Shown: piece by piece, positions 17,761 to 27,189 of the stretch | Position numbering within the stretch: position 1 is the first letter of the stretch | How the letters are laid out: each line of letters starts with the position of its first letter | From: Rubritalea profundi | GTDB lineage: Bacteria; Verrucomicrobiota; Verrucomicrobiia; Verrucomicrobiales; Akkermansiaceae | Length of the DNA stretch: 64,000 nt | Direction of reading: 5' to 3' | NCBI RefSeq assembly: GCF_002954445.1 | Contig: NZ_MQWA01000001.1 | Span: 3,741,780-3,805,779 of the forward strand | Position numbers and translations under genes: made by a program | The notes under the pieces: model-generated | Told to the model about the DNA's origin: nothing | The model's input: the letters and a program-made list of their open reading frames with translations, nothing else | The model's database searches: none

Positions 17761-17845
17761 TGGTGCGCACGAGAGGAATCGAACCTCCACGCCCTAAGGC
17801 ACATGAATCTGAATCATGCGCGTCTACCAATTCCGCCACGTGCGC
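17761..17845 (-). tRNA. tRNA-Leu, anticodon CAG
   Basis: The minus strand folds as an 85-base class II tRNA. It has a 7-bp acceptor stem (GCGCACG with CGTGCGC), discriminator A and an encoded CCA end. The leucine-type D arm reads GGCGGAATTGGTAGACGC. The anticodon stem CATGA/TCATG encloses the loop TTCAGAT (anticodon CAG, plus-strand positions 17809-17811). A variable arm and a T arm with TTCGATT complete it. It reads CUG codons. The 95 bases between it and the sulfatase gene hold no feature I can name. Confidence 0.96.
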
Positions 17846-17940
17846 ACATAGCTAATAGAACTTGAAGCTAGAATGGGATCAGGTTGGTTGGCAAGTGTGA
17901 TTTACCACTAATTGTAGAAATTTGCTACGAAGGGGACGGC

Positions 17941-19722
17941 CTAACGATGTTGCATGCGGACTTGATAACTCGCTACAAATTCTTTGCCATCGGGGGAGAT
18001 GAAGGATGCCTTGAGTAGGTGCTTACCTTTTGTGAAGTTAAGGGCTGGAAAAACATAGTGTTTATCTTTGTTTGCAATCTTTTGGGTATACTTTTGTTTT
18101 CCTATAATGAGGTGTGCGGTCCAGCCTGAGAGGTCACGATTGAATGTGTTGGGGAACTCGAGGCGAATATCGCAGCGGCCATCGTGTTGGAAGTGGAGCT
18201 TCCAGAAGCCGTTTTCGTTGTAGGACCAATCTTTAGCAATACGGTCCTGCCAGGTGAGGACTAGCGGATTCTCTTTGGATCGGTCGACTAGGATGTAAGG
18301 GGTTCCTAGGTCTCTGAGGCGCGTCTCATTCACGTCTTCGAACCAGAGGTCGTATTCCTTGAGTAGGGAGTCAACGCGACCCTTATTTGAATCAGCGAGA
18401 TTGCTGGTTTCGGCTGGGTCGTTCGAGAGATTATAGAGTTCGTAGTTCTCGCTATCTCTACGTGGCGAGCTGCTGTTGGATGGATTGAGGAGTTTCCAGT
18501 CTCCCTTGCGAATCATGAAGTTGTGCCTGCTGGTAGGTGTGGCACCACGGTGCCATTGTATGATGATGGGGCGCTCTGGGAATTTGGTTCCAGGTTTGAG
18601 TATTTGCGGGGCAAGGCTGCGGCCGTCAAATTCGAATGCTTCGGGGACGCCAAGGTCGCAAATGTCGAGAATGGTGGGCATTAGGTCAATGTGTGCCGCT
18701 ACATTTTCGTTTATATTTCTGCCTTTTTTGATTTTTTCTGGCCAATGGATCCAGAGAGGGGAGCGCACACCGCCTTCATAGACTTGGCCTTTTTTGCCGC
18801 GGAGACCATCGTTGTAGCGTAGGGTGTTAGCGCCATTGTCATTGATGAAGATAATAACGGTGTTATTGAGTAGCTCTTCTTGTTTGAGGAATTCGGTGAG
18901 TTTGCCGATGTTGGTGTCGAGATTATCGAGCATGGCTGCGATCTTTGGGAGTATTTCTTTATCCTCCCCCCAGCCGCTAAAATCTTTGTCTTGGTATTTT
19001 TTTAAGAGATCTTCGGGGACGTCATAGAATGGCCCATGCGGTACGTTGACTGTGATCGCTGCAAAAAAGGATTGTTGGTTATTTTTAGATCGTTTTATGA
19101 AGTTTTTGGCCGCATCAAAAAAGACGTCGGTGCAGTAGCCGTTAGTTTGCACTTCTTTATCATTATGAAAGAGGATGGGGTTGGTGTAGCGTCCTTCGTT
19201 TTCGATCGGGTCGCTGGGTTGCCCTAGTCCGCCACCACGGTGAACGAGAGATGTGTCAAATCCTTGGTCGCTGGGGCGCATCGGGTAGTTGTCGCCTAAA
19301 TGCCATTTTCCGAAGAGACCCGTTTTGTAACCGGCACCGCTGAGGGCTTCGGCAATCGTAACCTCGTCAGCTGCCATCATGGAGCGTCCAAGGTAGGTAT
19401 CCATACATTTTGTTCGTATATAGTACCGGCCTGTGAAGACGGACGAGCGGGTAGGGGAGCAGACCGGATTGACGTAGAAGTTTTTCCAGCGCGCACTGTT
19501 ACTAGCGAGTTGGTCAAGGCTTGGAGTTTGAATCCATTGGTTACCGTGAAAACTGAAGTCGCCGTAGCCCATGTCATCAGTCACGACCAGTATGACATTA
19601 GGACTTTGCTGGGTTAGATCTCCGATGTTTTCAGCTGGAGGTTCACTGTCGCTGGAGGCATCTTGGGCATGGAGTGCTGCGCAGGTGAAGGTGGTGAGAA
19701 AAAGCAATTTAAAGAAAGACAT
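17941..19722 (-). CDS. Secreted formylglycine-dependent sulfatase
   Basis: This 593-residue arylsulfatase-family enzyme hydrolyses sulfate esters, most likely on algal or mucin-type polysaccharides. The catalytic motif CSPTRSSVFTGR contains the C-x-P-x-R signature, with Cys88 to be converted to formylglycine. The metal-site DD occurs in VTDDMGYGD, and GLFGKWHLGD and INDNGANTLRYNDG are further family blocks. The Ser/Cys type needs a maturase, which is not in this window. I chose the Met at 19722 because a signal peptide starts there (a hydrophobic run ending in LHAQ); an in-frame ATG at 19779 would add 19 residues before it. The C-terminal 100 residues form an additional beta-rich domain. The exact substrate cannot be deduced. 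Confidence 0.9.
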   Translation of the reverse strand: MSFFKLLFLTTFTCAALHAQDASSDSEPPAENIGDLTQQSPNVILVVTDDMGYGDFSFHGNQWIQTPSLDQLASNSARWKNFYVNPVCSPTRSSVFTGRYYIRTKCMDTYLGRSMMAADEVTIAEALSGAGYKTGLFGKWHLGDNYPMRPSDQGFDTSLVHRGGGLGQPSDPIENEGRYTNPILFHNDKEVQTNGYCTDVFFDAAKNFIKRSKNNQQSFFAAITVNVPHGPFYDVPEDLLKKYQDKDFSGWGEDKEILPKIAAMLDNLDTNIGKLTEFLKQEELLNNTVIIFINDNGANTLRYNDGLRGKKGQVYEGGVRSPLWIHWPEKIKKGRNINENVAAHIDLMPTILDICDLGVPEAFEFDGRSLAPQILKPGTKFPERPIIIQWHRGATPTSRHNFMIRKGDWKLLNPSNSSSPRRDSENYELYNLSNDPAETSNLADSNKGRVDSLLKEYDLWFEDVNETRLRDLGTPYILVDRSKENPLVLTWQDRIAKDWSYNENGFWKLHFQHDGRCDIRLEFPNTFNRDLSGWTAHLIIGKQKYTQKIANKDKHYVFPALNFTKGKHLLKASFISPDGKEFVASYQVRMQHR

Positions 19723-19798
19723 GATTCGATAACGGTAGAGACTAAGGGGGCCTGCGCCAACTCTTTTTAGGAAAGCCACAGATTACAAGTTGGTGAGA

Positions 19799-20209
19799 TT
19801 ACTTCCCGAGTGGGGCAGATTCAGCCCAGGTGACGATTTCTTCATCAAGAAATGCTTCAGCGAGCACTTCTTGCGCCCAAGCTTCCTTTTGAGCAATGTG
19901 GCTGAGCAGTCGGTGAGCCATGGCTTGTTGAGCTGGAAATTCACTCCAGATAAGTTCCGCTAGAATTCCGCGCCATGCGCTTCCAACGATCGATCGAGGT
20001 CTCTGGATTTGCTCCAAAACGCTTTCAGATACTAAGAGACACTTGTTGATATCTGGTTTACTGGGCACCGGCTCTACCTCGTAGGTTTTTAGCGGTACTC
20101 CAGATTCTCCGCTGAGCTCACATTTTGATTTTGCTCTACGAGCTAGATCTTTACCTAGCAGTGATAGAGCCTCGATTCGAGCTTGGTTGTCGTCGTATCC
20201 TTTTGCCAT
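19799..20209 (-). CDS. PhnA-domain-like protein
   Basis: The 136-residue product matches the pattern of PhnA-domain proteins. It has an N-terminal helix GYDDNQARIEALSLLGKDLA, a CELSG motif where the family usually has a zinc-type CxxCG, and YEVEPVP. The conserved second half reads IWSEFPAQQAMAHRLLSHIA, followed by AWAQEV and LDEEIVTWA. Loss of at least one expected cysteine suggests it may not bind zinc in the usual way. The function of the family is poorly defined. I placed the start at MAKGYDDN (20209), 10 bases after the stop of the upstream membrane gene. An upstream ATG at 20266 would overlap that gene. Confidence 0.6.
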   Translation of the reverse strand: MAKGYDDNQARIEALSLLGKDLARRAKSKCELSGESGVPLKTYEVEPVPSKPDINKCLLVSESVLEQIQRPRSIVGSAWRGILAELIWSEFPAQQAMAHRLLSHIAQKEAWAQEVLAEAFLDEEIVTWAESAPLGK

Positions 20210-20219
20210 AAATTTTCTT

Positions 20220-20837
20220 TTATAGGTTGCGAAGCTTGATGAGCACGGAGGTGAGTAGTGCTCCACAGAGGTTAGCGGTCATGTTTTTGCATATGTTGCC
20301 GAAATCCGCTACACGCTCAGAGCTAAAGCAATAATCGACTAAGAGTACTGCGATCTCGCCGATTGCCCCGTAACCAATGGCAGAGGTGATCACTAAAAGC
20401 AGTAAGCCAGCGCTGGGCATAAGTCGCCTTTGGTAACGACTATGGATGATATTACACATTGTCTGCCAGTTTGCCCAAGTGATTACCCCTAGCCCATAGA
20501 CATGCACGCAGGTGCTGTAACTAAGCCATTCTCTTGAGACCCAGAGCTCATTTAAATAATAGGGAACCCCCTCGCTGCCATCTGTTGAGGGGAGGGTGGT
20601 GATTCCGCCTGCTAGATTTAAAAGGCCCAAGAAACTTAAGCACCATATAAGGGGAAGTGCGTAATGGATTCGTTTGTGAGCAACGTACACAAACAGCATC
20701 AAAGCTAACTGCGCCCCAAGGCTGGGGAGCGCGCTGAAGTTCTCCTGACTCAATGATAAAGCAAGAAACCCCAAGGTGTACAAAATTGTAAATGAGGCTA
20801 CTCCTGTGATTTTGGGGCTTTTGGTCTGAATGAACAT
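20220..20837 (-). CDS. Hypothetical polytopic membrane protein
   Basis: This 205-residue protein has about five or six hydrophobic segments, starting near residue 12. The C-terminal part ends DFGNICKNMTANLCGALLTS, a D-x(6)-NM-x2-NL-x-GAL arrangement. That loosely recalls small membrane families of the DUF2238/VanZ type, but I cannot assign it. It is followed 10 bases later by the PhnA-like gene, so the two are probably co-transcribed. The LysR gene is divergent, with 91 bases between the starts. Confidence 0.5.
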   Translation of the reverse strand: MFIQTKSPKITGVASFTILYTLGFLALSLSQENFSALPSLGAQLALMLFVYVAHKRIHYALPLIWCLSFLGLLNLAGGITTLPSTDGSEGVPYYLNELWVSREWLSYSTCVHVYGLGVITWANWQTMCNIIHSRYQRRLMPSAGLLLLVITSAIGYGAIGEIAVLLVDYCFSSERVADFGNICKNMTANLCGALLTSVLIKLRNL

Positions 20838-20928
20838 AGATGCGTGGCGTAGTGCATGACTACCAAACCCACACTCTGTTGCAAAGATAAAGCTGTTGGG
20901 TCTGCTAGATTATTGGTATGCGTCAGCG

Positions 20929-21822
20929 ATGAATGTACATCATCTTGAACTCTTCTACTACGTTGCTAAGTACGAAGGCATCACTGCCGCTGTTAGGAAA
21001 ATGCCATACGGCATCCAACAACCGGCTGTAAGTGGTCAGATTCTCCAGTTAGAAGATGAGCTAGGTGTGAAGCTCTTCAATCGTCGACCCTTTGCTCTTA
21101 CTCCAGCAGGTGAGATGCTTTATGATTTTGCCTATCCCTTTTTTGCCGGACTTCCAGATGTGGAGGAGCGCTTGAAGGGGGAAGACAGTCAACATTTACG
21201 CATATCGGCATCGGCATCGGTGCTGGGAAATCATCTTCCACAGGTGTTAGAAAATCTGAAACTCAACACACCTGAGCTTAAACTCACCTTAAAAGAGGTG
21301 GCACCTTCCGATGTGTATAACCAACTCACTACTCAGCAGGCCGATATTGCGCTAACTGTGCTCCATGGGAGGTTGGATGAAGGACTCAGATCGATCGAGC
21401 TCATGACGATACCGCTTGTATTACTTGTCCCTTCAACCTGCAAAGTGAGCACTCTAGACGATCTTTTACGAGAAGGTGAAAACGGCAGGCTCGAGTCAAA
21501 ACTACCACTTGTTGGGCTTCCTTCGCATGAGGCGCTGAGCCAAATTTTTCAGGACGGCCTTGATAAGTTGAATGTTGACTGGAAGCCATCGATGGAGGTA
21601 AACGCTCTAGATGTCATTCAAAAATACGTCAGCCGCGGCTTCGGGGCTGGCATCGGCGTCGGCATTCCTGGTGTGGATCCTATTGATGGTGTAGATGTTA
21701 TATCGCTCGATACCTTCCCTCCACTTGTCATTGGAGGGATCTACCAGGGGAAGATGAAGCCTATTGTTCAAGAATTTTTGAGAATTACCCAGAAGTACGT
21801 CGAAAACTTCCAAAGCAGATAG
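20929..21822 (+). CDS. LysR-type transcriptional regulator
   Basis: The 297-residue protein has the LysR winged HTH at its N-terminus (VHHLELFYYVAKYEGITAAV, then QQPAVSGQILQLEDELG and LFNRRPFALTPAG) and a two-lobed periplasmic-binding-like effector domain behind it. I set the start at the Met at 20929 (MNVHHLE), since LysR proteins begin close to the first helix; the frame is open from 20896. The effector is unknown. LysR proteins commonly control the divergent gene, here the membrane/PhnA-like pair, but that is inference. The helix contains an unusual insertion, RKMPYGIQQP, in place of the typical short turn. Confidence 0.88.
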   Translation: MNVHHLELFYYVAKYEGITAAVRKMPYGIQQPAVSGQILQLEDELGVKLFNRRPFALTPAGEMLYDFAYPFFAGLPDVEERLKGEDSQHLRISASASVLGNHLPQVLENLKLNTPELKLTLKEVAPSDVYNQLTTQQADIALTVLHGRLDEGLRSIELMTIPLVLLVPSTCKVSTLDDLLREGENGRLESKLPLVGLPSHEALSQIFQDGLDKLNVDWKPSMEVNALDVIQKYVSRGFGAGIGVGIPGVDPIDGVDVISLDTFPPLVIGGIYQGKMKPIVQEFLRITQKYVENFQSR

Positions 21823-21883
21823 ATTGAGCGAATCCCCGGTTTCAGCTTGCGCTGGGAGCTTCGAGCACTACACTTCCGCGCCT

Positions 21884-22516
21884 ATGGCAACTGAGAGCAA
21901 AAGTAAACGCCCGGCAATCCTTATCCTTGGAGCTCCAGGCTCAGGTAAGGGGACTCAAGGTAAAGCGCTGGGAATGCTCCCGCGCTTTTTCCATTGCGCC
22001 TGCGGCGACGTATTCCGTTCACTCGACACCCGCACTGAACTAGGACAAAAATTTGTAGAATATTCCAGCAAGGGACAACTCGTCCCGGATGAACTCACGA
22101 TCCAACTCTGGGAAGCACAAATTCAAAACTGGAAAGATAGCCACGTCTATTTCCCAGACACTGACTTCCTTATTCTCGACGGCATTCCACGCAATGTGAA
22201 GCAAGCTGAAATCCTCGAGGAGCACATCAACGTGCATCACATCTTCCATCTTTCATGCCCAGACCGTAATGAACTTGCTCGTCGCATGCGTAAGCGTGCT
22301 CTCCGTGAGAACCGTATGGATGACGCATCAGATTCAGTGATTGAAGACCGCATTCGCACTTACGAAGCTGAGACCAAGCCGATCCTCGATTTCTATCCGG
22401 ATGATATACGTACTGACATCGATGCCTCGCAGCAGCCGATCAAAGTAATGCACGACATCATTGCTAAGATCACAACGCTTCCAGCTTTCAAGGAGATGGA
22501 CAAAATTTCAGTCTAA
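21884..22516 (+). CDS. Adenylate kinase family nucleoside monophosphate kinase
   Basis: The enzyme transfers phosphate between nucleotides in the cytoplasm. The 210-residue product has the P-loop GAPGSGKGTQGKAL, the NMP-binding region with CGDVFRSLDTRTELG and GQLVPDEL, and DGIPRNVKQAE. The short lid region is RMRKRALRENRMDDASDSVI, without the long cysteine-containing LID of zinc adenylate kinases. The substrate (AMP, UMP or CMP) is not certain, so no symbol is given. I chose the ATG at 21884 because the P-loop follows at the usual distance; the frame remains open to a TTG at 21824. A terminator follows directly, so it is separate from fmt. Confidence 0.85.
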   Translation: MATESKSKRPAILILGAPGSGKGTQGKALGMLPRFFHCACGDVFRSLDTRTELGQKFVEYSSKGQLVPDELTIQLWEAQIQNWKDSHVYFPDTDFLILDGIPRNVKQAEILEEHINVHHIFHLSCPDRNELARRMRKRALRENRMDDASDSVIEDRIRTYEAETKPILDFYPDDIRTDIDASQQPIKVMHDIIAKITTLPAFKEMDKISV

Positions 22517-22539
22517 CTAGATCTCAGTTTATCTTTCTA

Positions 22540-22567
22540 AAAGGGCTGCATCGGCAGCTCTTTTTTG
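22540..22567 (+). terminator. Intrinsic terminator after the adenylate kinase gene
   Basis: AAGGGCTGC, the loop ATCG and GCAGCTCTT form a compact hairpin with one G-T pair, followed by six T residues. It ends the adenylate kinase transcript and lies before the fmt start, supporting the downstream start chosen for fmt. Confidence 0.85.
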
Positions 22568-22591
22568 TATAACAAATCACCAAGCATTCCT

Positions 22592-23548
22592 ATGCCAAGC
22601 AAACGCATCGTCTACATGGCCACCGGGGATATCGCGATCCCGGCCTTCCAAGCTCTTATTAGCGAGAAAGTCTACAACACTGTGGCTCTCATCACCCAGC
22701 CAGATAAGCCTATTGGGCGGAAGCAGGTTCTCACACCCCCAAAGATCAAAACGATTGCAGAAGAGGCTACCATCCCAACCCTACAGCCTGCTCGCGTCAA
22801 AAATGAAGAAGTGCTTCAGTTGCTGCGTGATCTGGAACCAGACATTATTGTCGTCATGGCGTATGGTCAGATCTTGCCTAAAGCACTGCTTGAAATCCCT
22901 AAAGTGGCCATCATCAATCTTCACGCTAGTCTTTTACCTAAACATCGAGGCGCATCTTGCATTCAGGCTGCCATCGATCAAGGTGATTTAGAGTCCGGTA
23001 TGACTGTAATGCACGTTACAGAAGGACTCGATGAGGGTGACGTCATTCTCAAGAAGCCATTTAAACTGCCCCCGGAGATAACCGGCGGTGAGCTTCACGA
23101 GATTCTAGCAGATGACGGACCATCCGCATTGCTTGAGGCGCTTGAGTTGCTCTTTTCTGGCGAAGCTCCGCGCCAGCCACAAGACGACTCACTCTCTAAT
23201 TATGTGTCTAAACTGATGCGTAGCGATGGTGAGATCGACTGGAATCAGCCAGCGGAAATTATAGAACGCAGGATTCGCGCCTATGACCCATGGCCGGGGG
23301 CATCCACTAGTTTCAAAGACACCAAAGGGCGGGCAAAGCGGCTCAAGATTTTCCCACAAACTCAAATAATCTCAGACTTAAATGGAGTGCCAGGAGAGGT
23401 GTTGTCAATCGACGATGGACTCACAGTCGCTTGCTCGGTTGGCGCACTCCGCATTTCTGAGCTTCAGCCAGATGGCAAGCGTCGTATGGCTGCTGGGGAC
23501 TTCCTGAGAAATGGCCAGATCACCATCGCTTGCATCCTTGGTGAATAG
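22592..23548 (+). CDS. fmt: Methionyl-tRNA formyltransferase
   Basis: Fmt formylates initiator Met-tRNA using 10-formyltetrahydrofolate. The 318-residue protein carries the catalytic region INLHASLLPKHRGASCIQAA, with the N-x-H pair, and SGMTVMHVTEGLDEGDVI. The C-terminal anticodon-stem domain includes IRAYDPWPGA. I began at the ATG at 22592 (MPSKRIVYMATGD), because the earlier in-frame ATG at 22565 lies inside the T-tract of the preceding terminator. def, its usual partner, is not next to it. A small TPR gene follows after 36 bases. Confidence 0.95.
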   Translation: MPSKRIVYMATGDIAIPAFQALISEKVYNTVALITQPDKPIGRKQVLTPPKIKTIAEEATIPTLQPARVKNEEVLQLLRDLEPDIIVVMAYGQILPKALLEIPKVAIINLHASLLPKHRGASCIQAAIDQGDLESGMTVMHVTEGLDEGDVILKKPFKLPPEITGGELHEILADDGPSALLEALELLFSGEAPRQPQDDSLSNYVSKLMRSDGEIDWNQPAEIIERRIRAYDPWPGASTSFKDTKGRAKRLKIFPQTQIISDLNGVPGEVLSIDDGLTVACSVGALRISELQPDGKRRMAAGDFLRNGQITIACILGE

Positions 23549-23584
23549 CTTGCAGAAATAATTATCTCCATTAGAAATAGACCC

Positions 23585-24004
23585 ATGAAAGATTTAGAAC
23601 CAGAACTCAAGGCGCAAGTCGTTGAGCTTTGCAATAAGGCTGTAGAAGCCCAGGAAGAAGAGCGTTTCCACGCATCCAATCGCGACCTCCAGAAGGTTTA
23701 CGAACTTCTCCAAGAACCTAAAGCTGAATGGAAAGCTTACACATGGCTTATCTCAAGCATGGCGGATAATCATTTTGAACAAGATGAGTATCTCGCTGCC
23801 TTTGAGAAGTTTGAGGAAGTTTTCACACTCGATGCTGAATCGAATAAGAATGCCTACCTTTGCCTTCGTCGCGGTCAATGCGCGCTGGAATTGGAGCACG
23901 CCGAACTCGCAGAACAACTTCTCAGCCGAGCTTTCGAGCTAGAAGGGAAAGAACTTTTCGAAGACGAGCATTCAAAATACCTCAAGCTCGCTAAACAGGC
24001 GTAA
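23585..24004 (+). CDS. Small TPR-like helical protein
   Basis: This 139-residue acidic protein is almost entirely helical. Helix pairs such as AYTWLISSMADNHFEQDEYL with AAFEKFEEVFTLDAE, and AYLCLRRGQCALELEHAELA with EQLLSRAFELEG, have the spacing of tetratricopeptide repeats. There is no signal peptide, so it is cytoplasmic. It lies between fmt and the helicase gene, 7 bases before the latter, and is likely co-transcribed. No specific function can be assigned. Confidence 0.6.
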   Translation: MKDLEPELKAQVVELCNKAVEAQEEERFHASNRDLQKVYELLQEPKAEWKAYTWLISSMADNHFEQDEYLAAFEKFEEVFTLDAESNKNAYLCLRRGQCALELEHAELAEQLLSRAFELEGKELFEDEHSKYLKLAKQA

Positions 24005-24011
24005 CAAGACC

Positions 24012-26036
24012 ATGGCGCGCGAATACAAACTCAAACCGAAGCAAAATGCCGGAACTCAATCAGGAATTGATTATCGAGCTGAGCTCAATGACCAGCAGTA
24101 CGCTGCCGTAACATCGCGCCCTGGGCACGCCCTCGTTATCGCTGGTGCTGGGAGTGGTAAGACGCGCGCATTGACCTACAGAGTTGCCTACCTACTCGAT
24201 CAGGAAGTGCCGGCTAAAAGTATTCTATTGCTCACTTTCACCAATAAAGCATCTCGCGAGATGCTGGAGCGCGTCAAAGAACTCATCCCGCAAGACACAT
24301 CTGACCTCTGGGGGGGGACATTCCACTCTATATGTAACCGTATTCTGCGCCGTCACGCGGACGAACTTGGCTTCACCCGCAACTTTTCTATCCTCGACAC
24401 CGATGACCAAAAGTCGCTGATGAAGCAACTCATTGCATCGGCAAAGATCGAAACCAAGAACCGTCGCTTCCCCAAGCCCGATGTTCTGCTGAGCATCTTC
24501 AGCCTCAGCGAAAACACTAAGACGAGCATCGAGGACATCATAGATGCCAACTATCCTTACTTCGAAGAATGGCTCGATGAGATAATACTTCTAAAGCGTA
24601 ATTATACGTCTAAGAAGCTCGAAACCAACTGCATGGACTTTGATGACCTTTTATTGTTAGCTTTAAAGTTACTCAAGCAAGATGAAGACCTTCGCCAGCT
24701 CTACCAGCGAAAATTCCGCTACGTGTTAGTGGACGAATACCAGGACACCAACGCGACCCAGTGCGAGTTGATAGACCTCTTTGTTGGAAAGAAAAATAGC
24801 CTGATGGTGGTGGGTGACGATGCGCAGTCTATCTATTCATGGCGCGGTGCCGACATGGGGAATATCCTCACATTTCACGGTCGCTACCCAGACGCCTGCA
24901 TCTATAAAATTGAAACCAACTACCGCAGTCGCCCAGAAATTCTAGAACTCTCTAATGCTGCGATCAAAGCGAATGTAAGCCAAATCCCCAAAGAGCTCCG
25001 TGCCTCACGCGAGAAGGGGAGCATGATACCGGCGGTTATTCCACTCAGCGATCCGCGCGCTCAGGCAGACTTCGTCACCCAGCGCATTCAAGATCTGATC
25101 GACGAGGGTATCGAACCCAACGAAATAGCCGTTCTCTACCGCGCTCACTACCAGAGCATGGAAGTCCAGATGGAACTCACCTCACGCGATATTCCATTTC
25201 AGATCACCTCCGGACTGCGCTTCTTCGAGCAAGCCCACATTAAGGACGTCTCAGCCTTTATTCGCTTCGTGGTAAACCGACGCGATGAAATCAGCTTCAA
25301 GCGCATGGCTGGTATGTTGCCTGGTATTGGCCCCAAGAGCGCTGATAACTTGTGGCGAGCATGGGTCGCACTGCCTATCAGCAAGCAAGAAGAGCCACCT
25401 TTAGCATTCTCAGAATACCTGCTTGAATTCAAGGTGCCAAAGAAAGCCTCAGCGCACTGGGAGCAACTTTGCTACACGCTCGACGAGCTCGTCACCCGCG
25501 ATGGATTTCAAATGCCATCGGAAATGATCCTAAGTATCACCGGAGGTGTCTACGATGACTACATGCGCGAAAGCTTCGATAATTTCGAACAGCGCAAGCA
25601 AGACATCCAGCAACTCATGCAATACGCTCGGGGCTACACTGACATCAACGAATTCCTCTCCCAGCTCTCGCTGATGAGCACCGCCGATGGCGACCCAAAA
25701 GCTAACAGGAAAGAGGAAAAGAACGAAGACGCGGTAACTCTCAGCTCCATCCACCAAGCCAAAGGGTTGGAGTGGAAGGTCGTCTTCCTTATCTGGCTCG
25801 CCGATGGCATGTTTCCGATTAAGAAAATCATAGAAACGGAAAACAACGACCAACTCGAAGAAGAACGTCGCTTATTCTACGTCGCCCTAACACGAGCCAA
25901 GGACGAACTCTACCTCACCTACCCGACACTCAACCCCAGGAGTTACACCGGCGAAATCCTGCAAACTCCTTCCCGCTTTTTTGATGACTTCTCTCAAGAC
26001 CTAGTCGAAGAATGGCAAGTGCATTCAGGTTGGTAG
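24012..26036 (+). CDS. UvrD/PcrA/Rep-type superfamily 1 DNA helicase
   Basis: The 674-residue protein is a 3'-5' DNA helicase of the UvrD group, used in repair or replication restart. Motifs appear in order: the Q motif LNDQQYAAV, Walker A GAGSGKT, motif Ia TFTNKASREML, motif II VDEYQDTN, motif III GDDAQSIYSWRGAD, motif IV NYRS, motif V TLSSIHQAKGLEWKVVFLI and motif VI VALTRAKDELYLTYP. The length is slightly under typical UvrD (about 720), and the C-terminal tail that binds partners is short. Choosing between UvrD, PcrA and Rep is not possible from motifs alone. The stop codon is the end of a three-gene run with fmt and the TPR gene. Confidence 0.9.
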   Translation: MAREYKLKPKQNAGTQSGIDYRAELNDQQYAAVTSRPGHALVIAGAGSGKTRALTYRVAYLLDQEVPAKSILLLTFTNKASREMLERVKELIPQDTSDLWGGTFHSICNRILRRHADELGFTRNFSILDTDDQKSLMKQLIASAKIETKNRRFPKPDVLLSIFSLSENTKTSIEDIIDANYPYFEEWLDEIILLKRNYTSKKLETNCMDFDDLLLLALKLLKQDEDLRQLYQRKFRYVLVDEYQDTNATQCELIDLFVGKKNSLMVVGDDAQSIYSWRGADMGNILTFHGRYPDACIYKIETNYRSRPEILELSNAAIKANVSQIPKELRASREKGSMIPAVIPLSDPRAQADFVTQRIQDLIDEGIEPNEIAVLYRAHYQSMEVQMELTSRDIPFQITSGLRFFEQAHIKDVSAFIRFVVNRRDEISFKRMAGMLPGIGPKSADNLWRAWVALPISKQEEPPLAFSEYLLEFKVPKKASAHWEQLCYTLDELVTRDGFQMPSEMILSITGGVYDDYMRESFDNFEQRKQDIQQLMQYARGYTDINEFLSQLSLMSTADGDPKANRKEEKNEDAVTLSSIHQAKGLEWKVVFLIWLADGMFPIKKIIETENNDQLEEERRLFYVALTRAKDELYLTYPTLNPRSYTGEILQTPSRFFDDFSQDLVEEWQVHSGW

Positions 26037-26262
26037 GGGAGTTCTGCTCAGTCGACTCGCTACCATCAGCTGATGACCAACTCCTACGCACGTTCCCATC
26101 GTGGACTTTCTCACCGCGCATAGGTGCTTCCGTAGGACGTATTGGTAGAGAGTTCCACACTTAGCTTCGAAGAGGTTGCTGGTATGCTTCTCTGGGAGTC
26201 CCGAACCTTGCACTTCTTCGATCATCTTCTGAAAACAATCGAGGTAGTCGTGGCGGGTTCTA

Positions 26263-27189
26263 TTAATGCGAAACAAGAAGATCAGTCGGGATTTCGCTGA
26301 CGTACTGGCGGTATTGCCTAGGGGACTCACCGGCAAACTTAAGGAAGCAGCGGTTGAAGTGAGAGAGGGACTGGAAGCCCACTGCGTAGGCTATTTCGGT
26401 GACCGGCTTGCCAGTTTTTTTAAGCTCTCCCTTGGCTAGCTCGATGCGCTGCCGGTTGACATACTCAGTGAATGTCATACCAGTGGATTGCTTGAAAACT
26501 TTACAGAAATAGAATACACTGACGTGGACTTCACTGGAGATGTCACCCAGCGTTATTTTTTCGTCAATATGATCGGCGATGATGGACTTGGCCTTTCGAA
26601 TTATTTCAGGCTCGTCACTCATGACCTCTAATAGAAGTCGATTGAGGAATTCGGTGAGCTGGAGTGAGATGATACTGAGAAGGGTGATCGTGCTGCTGTA
26701 TTTCCCCTGGTCGTATACGGGGGTTTTCTTGTGCTTTTCTAGGGTTTTCTTCAGCTCAGTTTTTGAATATCCAGCAGCGTCTAAGCAATCGGTTGCGGCT
26801 TTGACTTGTTCCGGGGTGGGATGCTCAGTAAAGACTTGTCCTGTTCTGAGGAATCCTATGGTTCTGTGGCCGAGCCTCAAAGGGACGGCTGACTCCTTCA
26901 GGCCAGCGAAGCAGGTGTGAGTGAATGCCTTCTCCATAGAATGAGAAAACAGATCATCTTGATCCATCACACACTGAGCGCACGGCCCGTGGGAGGAGTT
27001 GATCAGTTGACAAAACGAGTTCTGGTTCTTACTGGCGTGGCAGGGGTTAAAATCTGGCTCGTGCGCGTACTGAACAATGAGGGGTAGACCCGTTCCATCA
27101 CGGAACGCATTTTGGCAGGCCTGATAGAAGGGCGAGGCCTTGAGTCGCTCGATGAGGTGTTTTTCGGAGTCGTTTTTCGTATTATTCAT
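26263..27189 (-). CDS. AraC-family regulator with PocR sensory domain
   Basis: The 308-residue protein joins a PocR-type sensory domain to an AraC HTH. The PocR part (about 12-185) has the cysteine pattern NPCHASKNQNSFCQLI followed by GPCAQC, and THTCFAGLKESAVPL. The AraC part (last 105 residues) has a double HTH: ITLGDISSEVHVSVFYFCKV and PVTEIAYAVGFQSLSHFNRC with FAGESPRQYR. PocR domains are thought to bind small hydrocarbon-type ligands such as propanediol. It is a lone gene and its targets are not evident. The 226 bases between its stop and the helicase gene hold no recognised feature. Confidence 0.88.
   Translation of the reverse strand: MNNTKNDSEKHLIERLKASPFYQACQNAFRDGTGLPLIVQYAHEPDFNPCHASKNQNSFCQLINSSHGPCAQCVMDQDDLFSHSMEKAFTHTCFAGLKESAVPLRLGHRTIGFLRTGQVFTEHPTPEQVKAATDCLDAAGYSKTELKKTLEKHKKTPVYDQGKYSSTITLLSIISLQLTEFLNRLLLEVMSDEPEIIRKAKSIIADHIDEKITLGDISSEVHVSVFYFCKVFKQSTGMTFTEYVNRQRIELAKGELKKTGKPVTEIAYAVGFQSLSHFNRCFLKFAGESPRQYRQYVSEIPTDLLVSH

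Noticed and set aside
26025-26336. 103-codon minus-strand open frame between the helicase and the AraC-type gene
   Set aside because: Overlaps the AraC-type C-terminus, has biased composition and no motif I recognise. It could be a relic, but I cannot support it.
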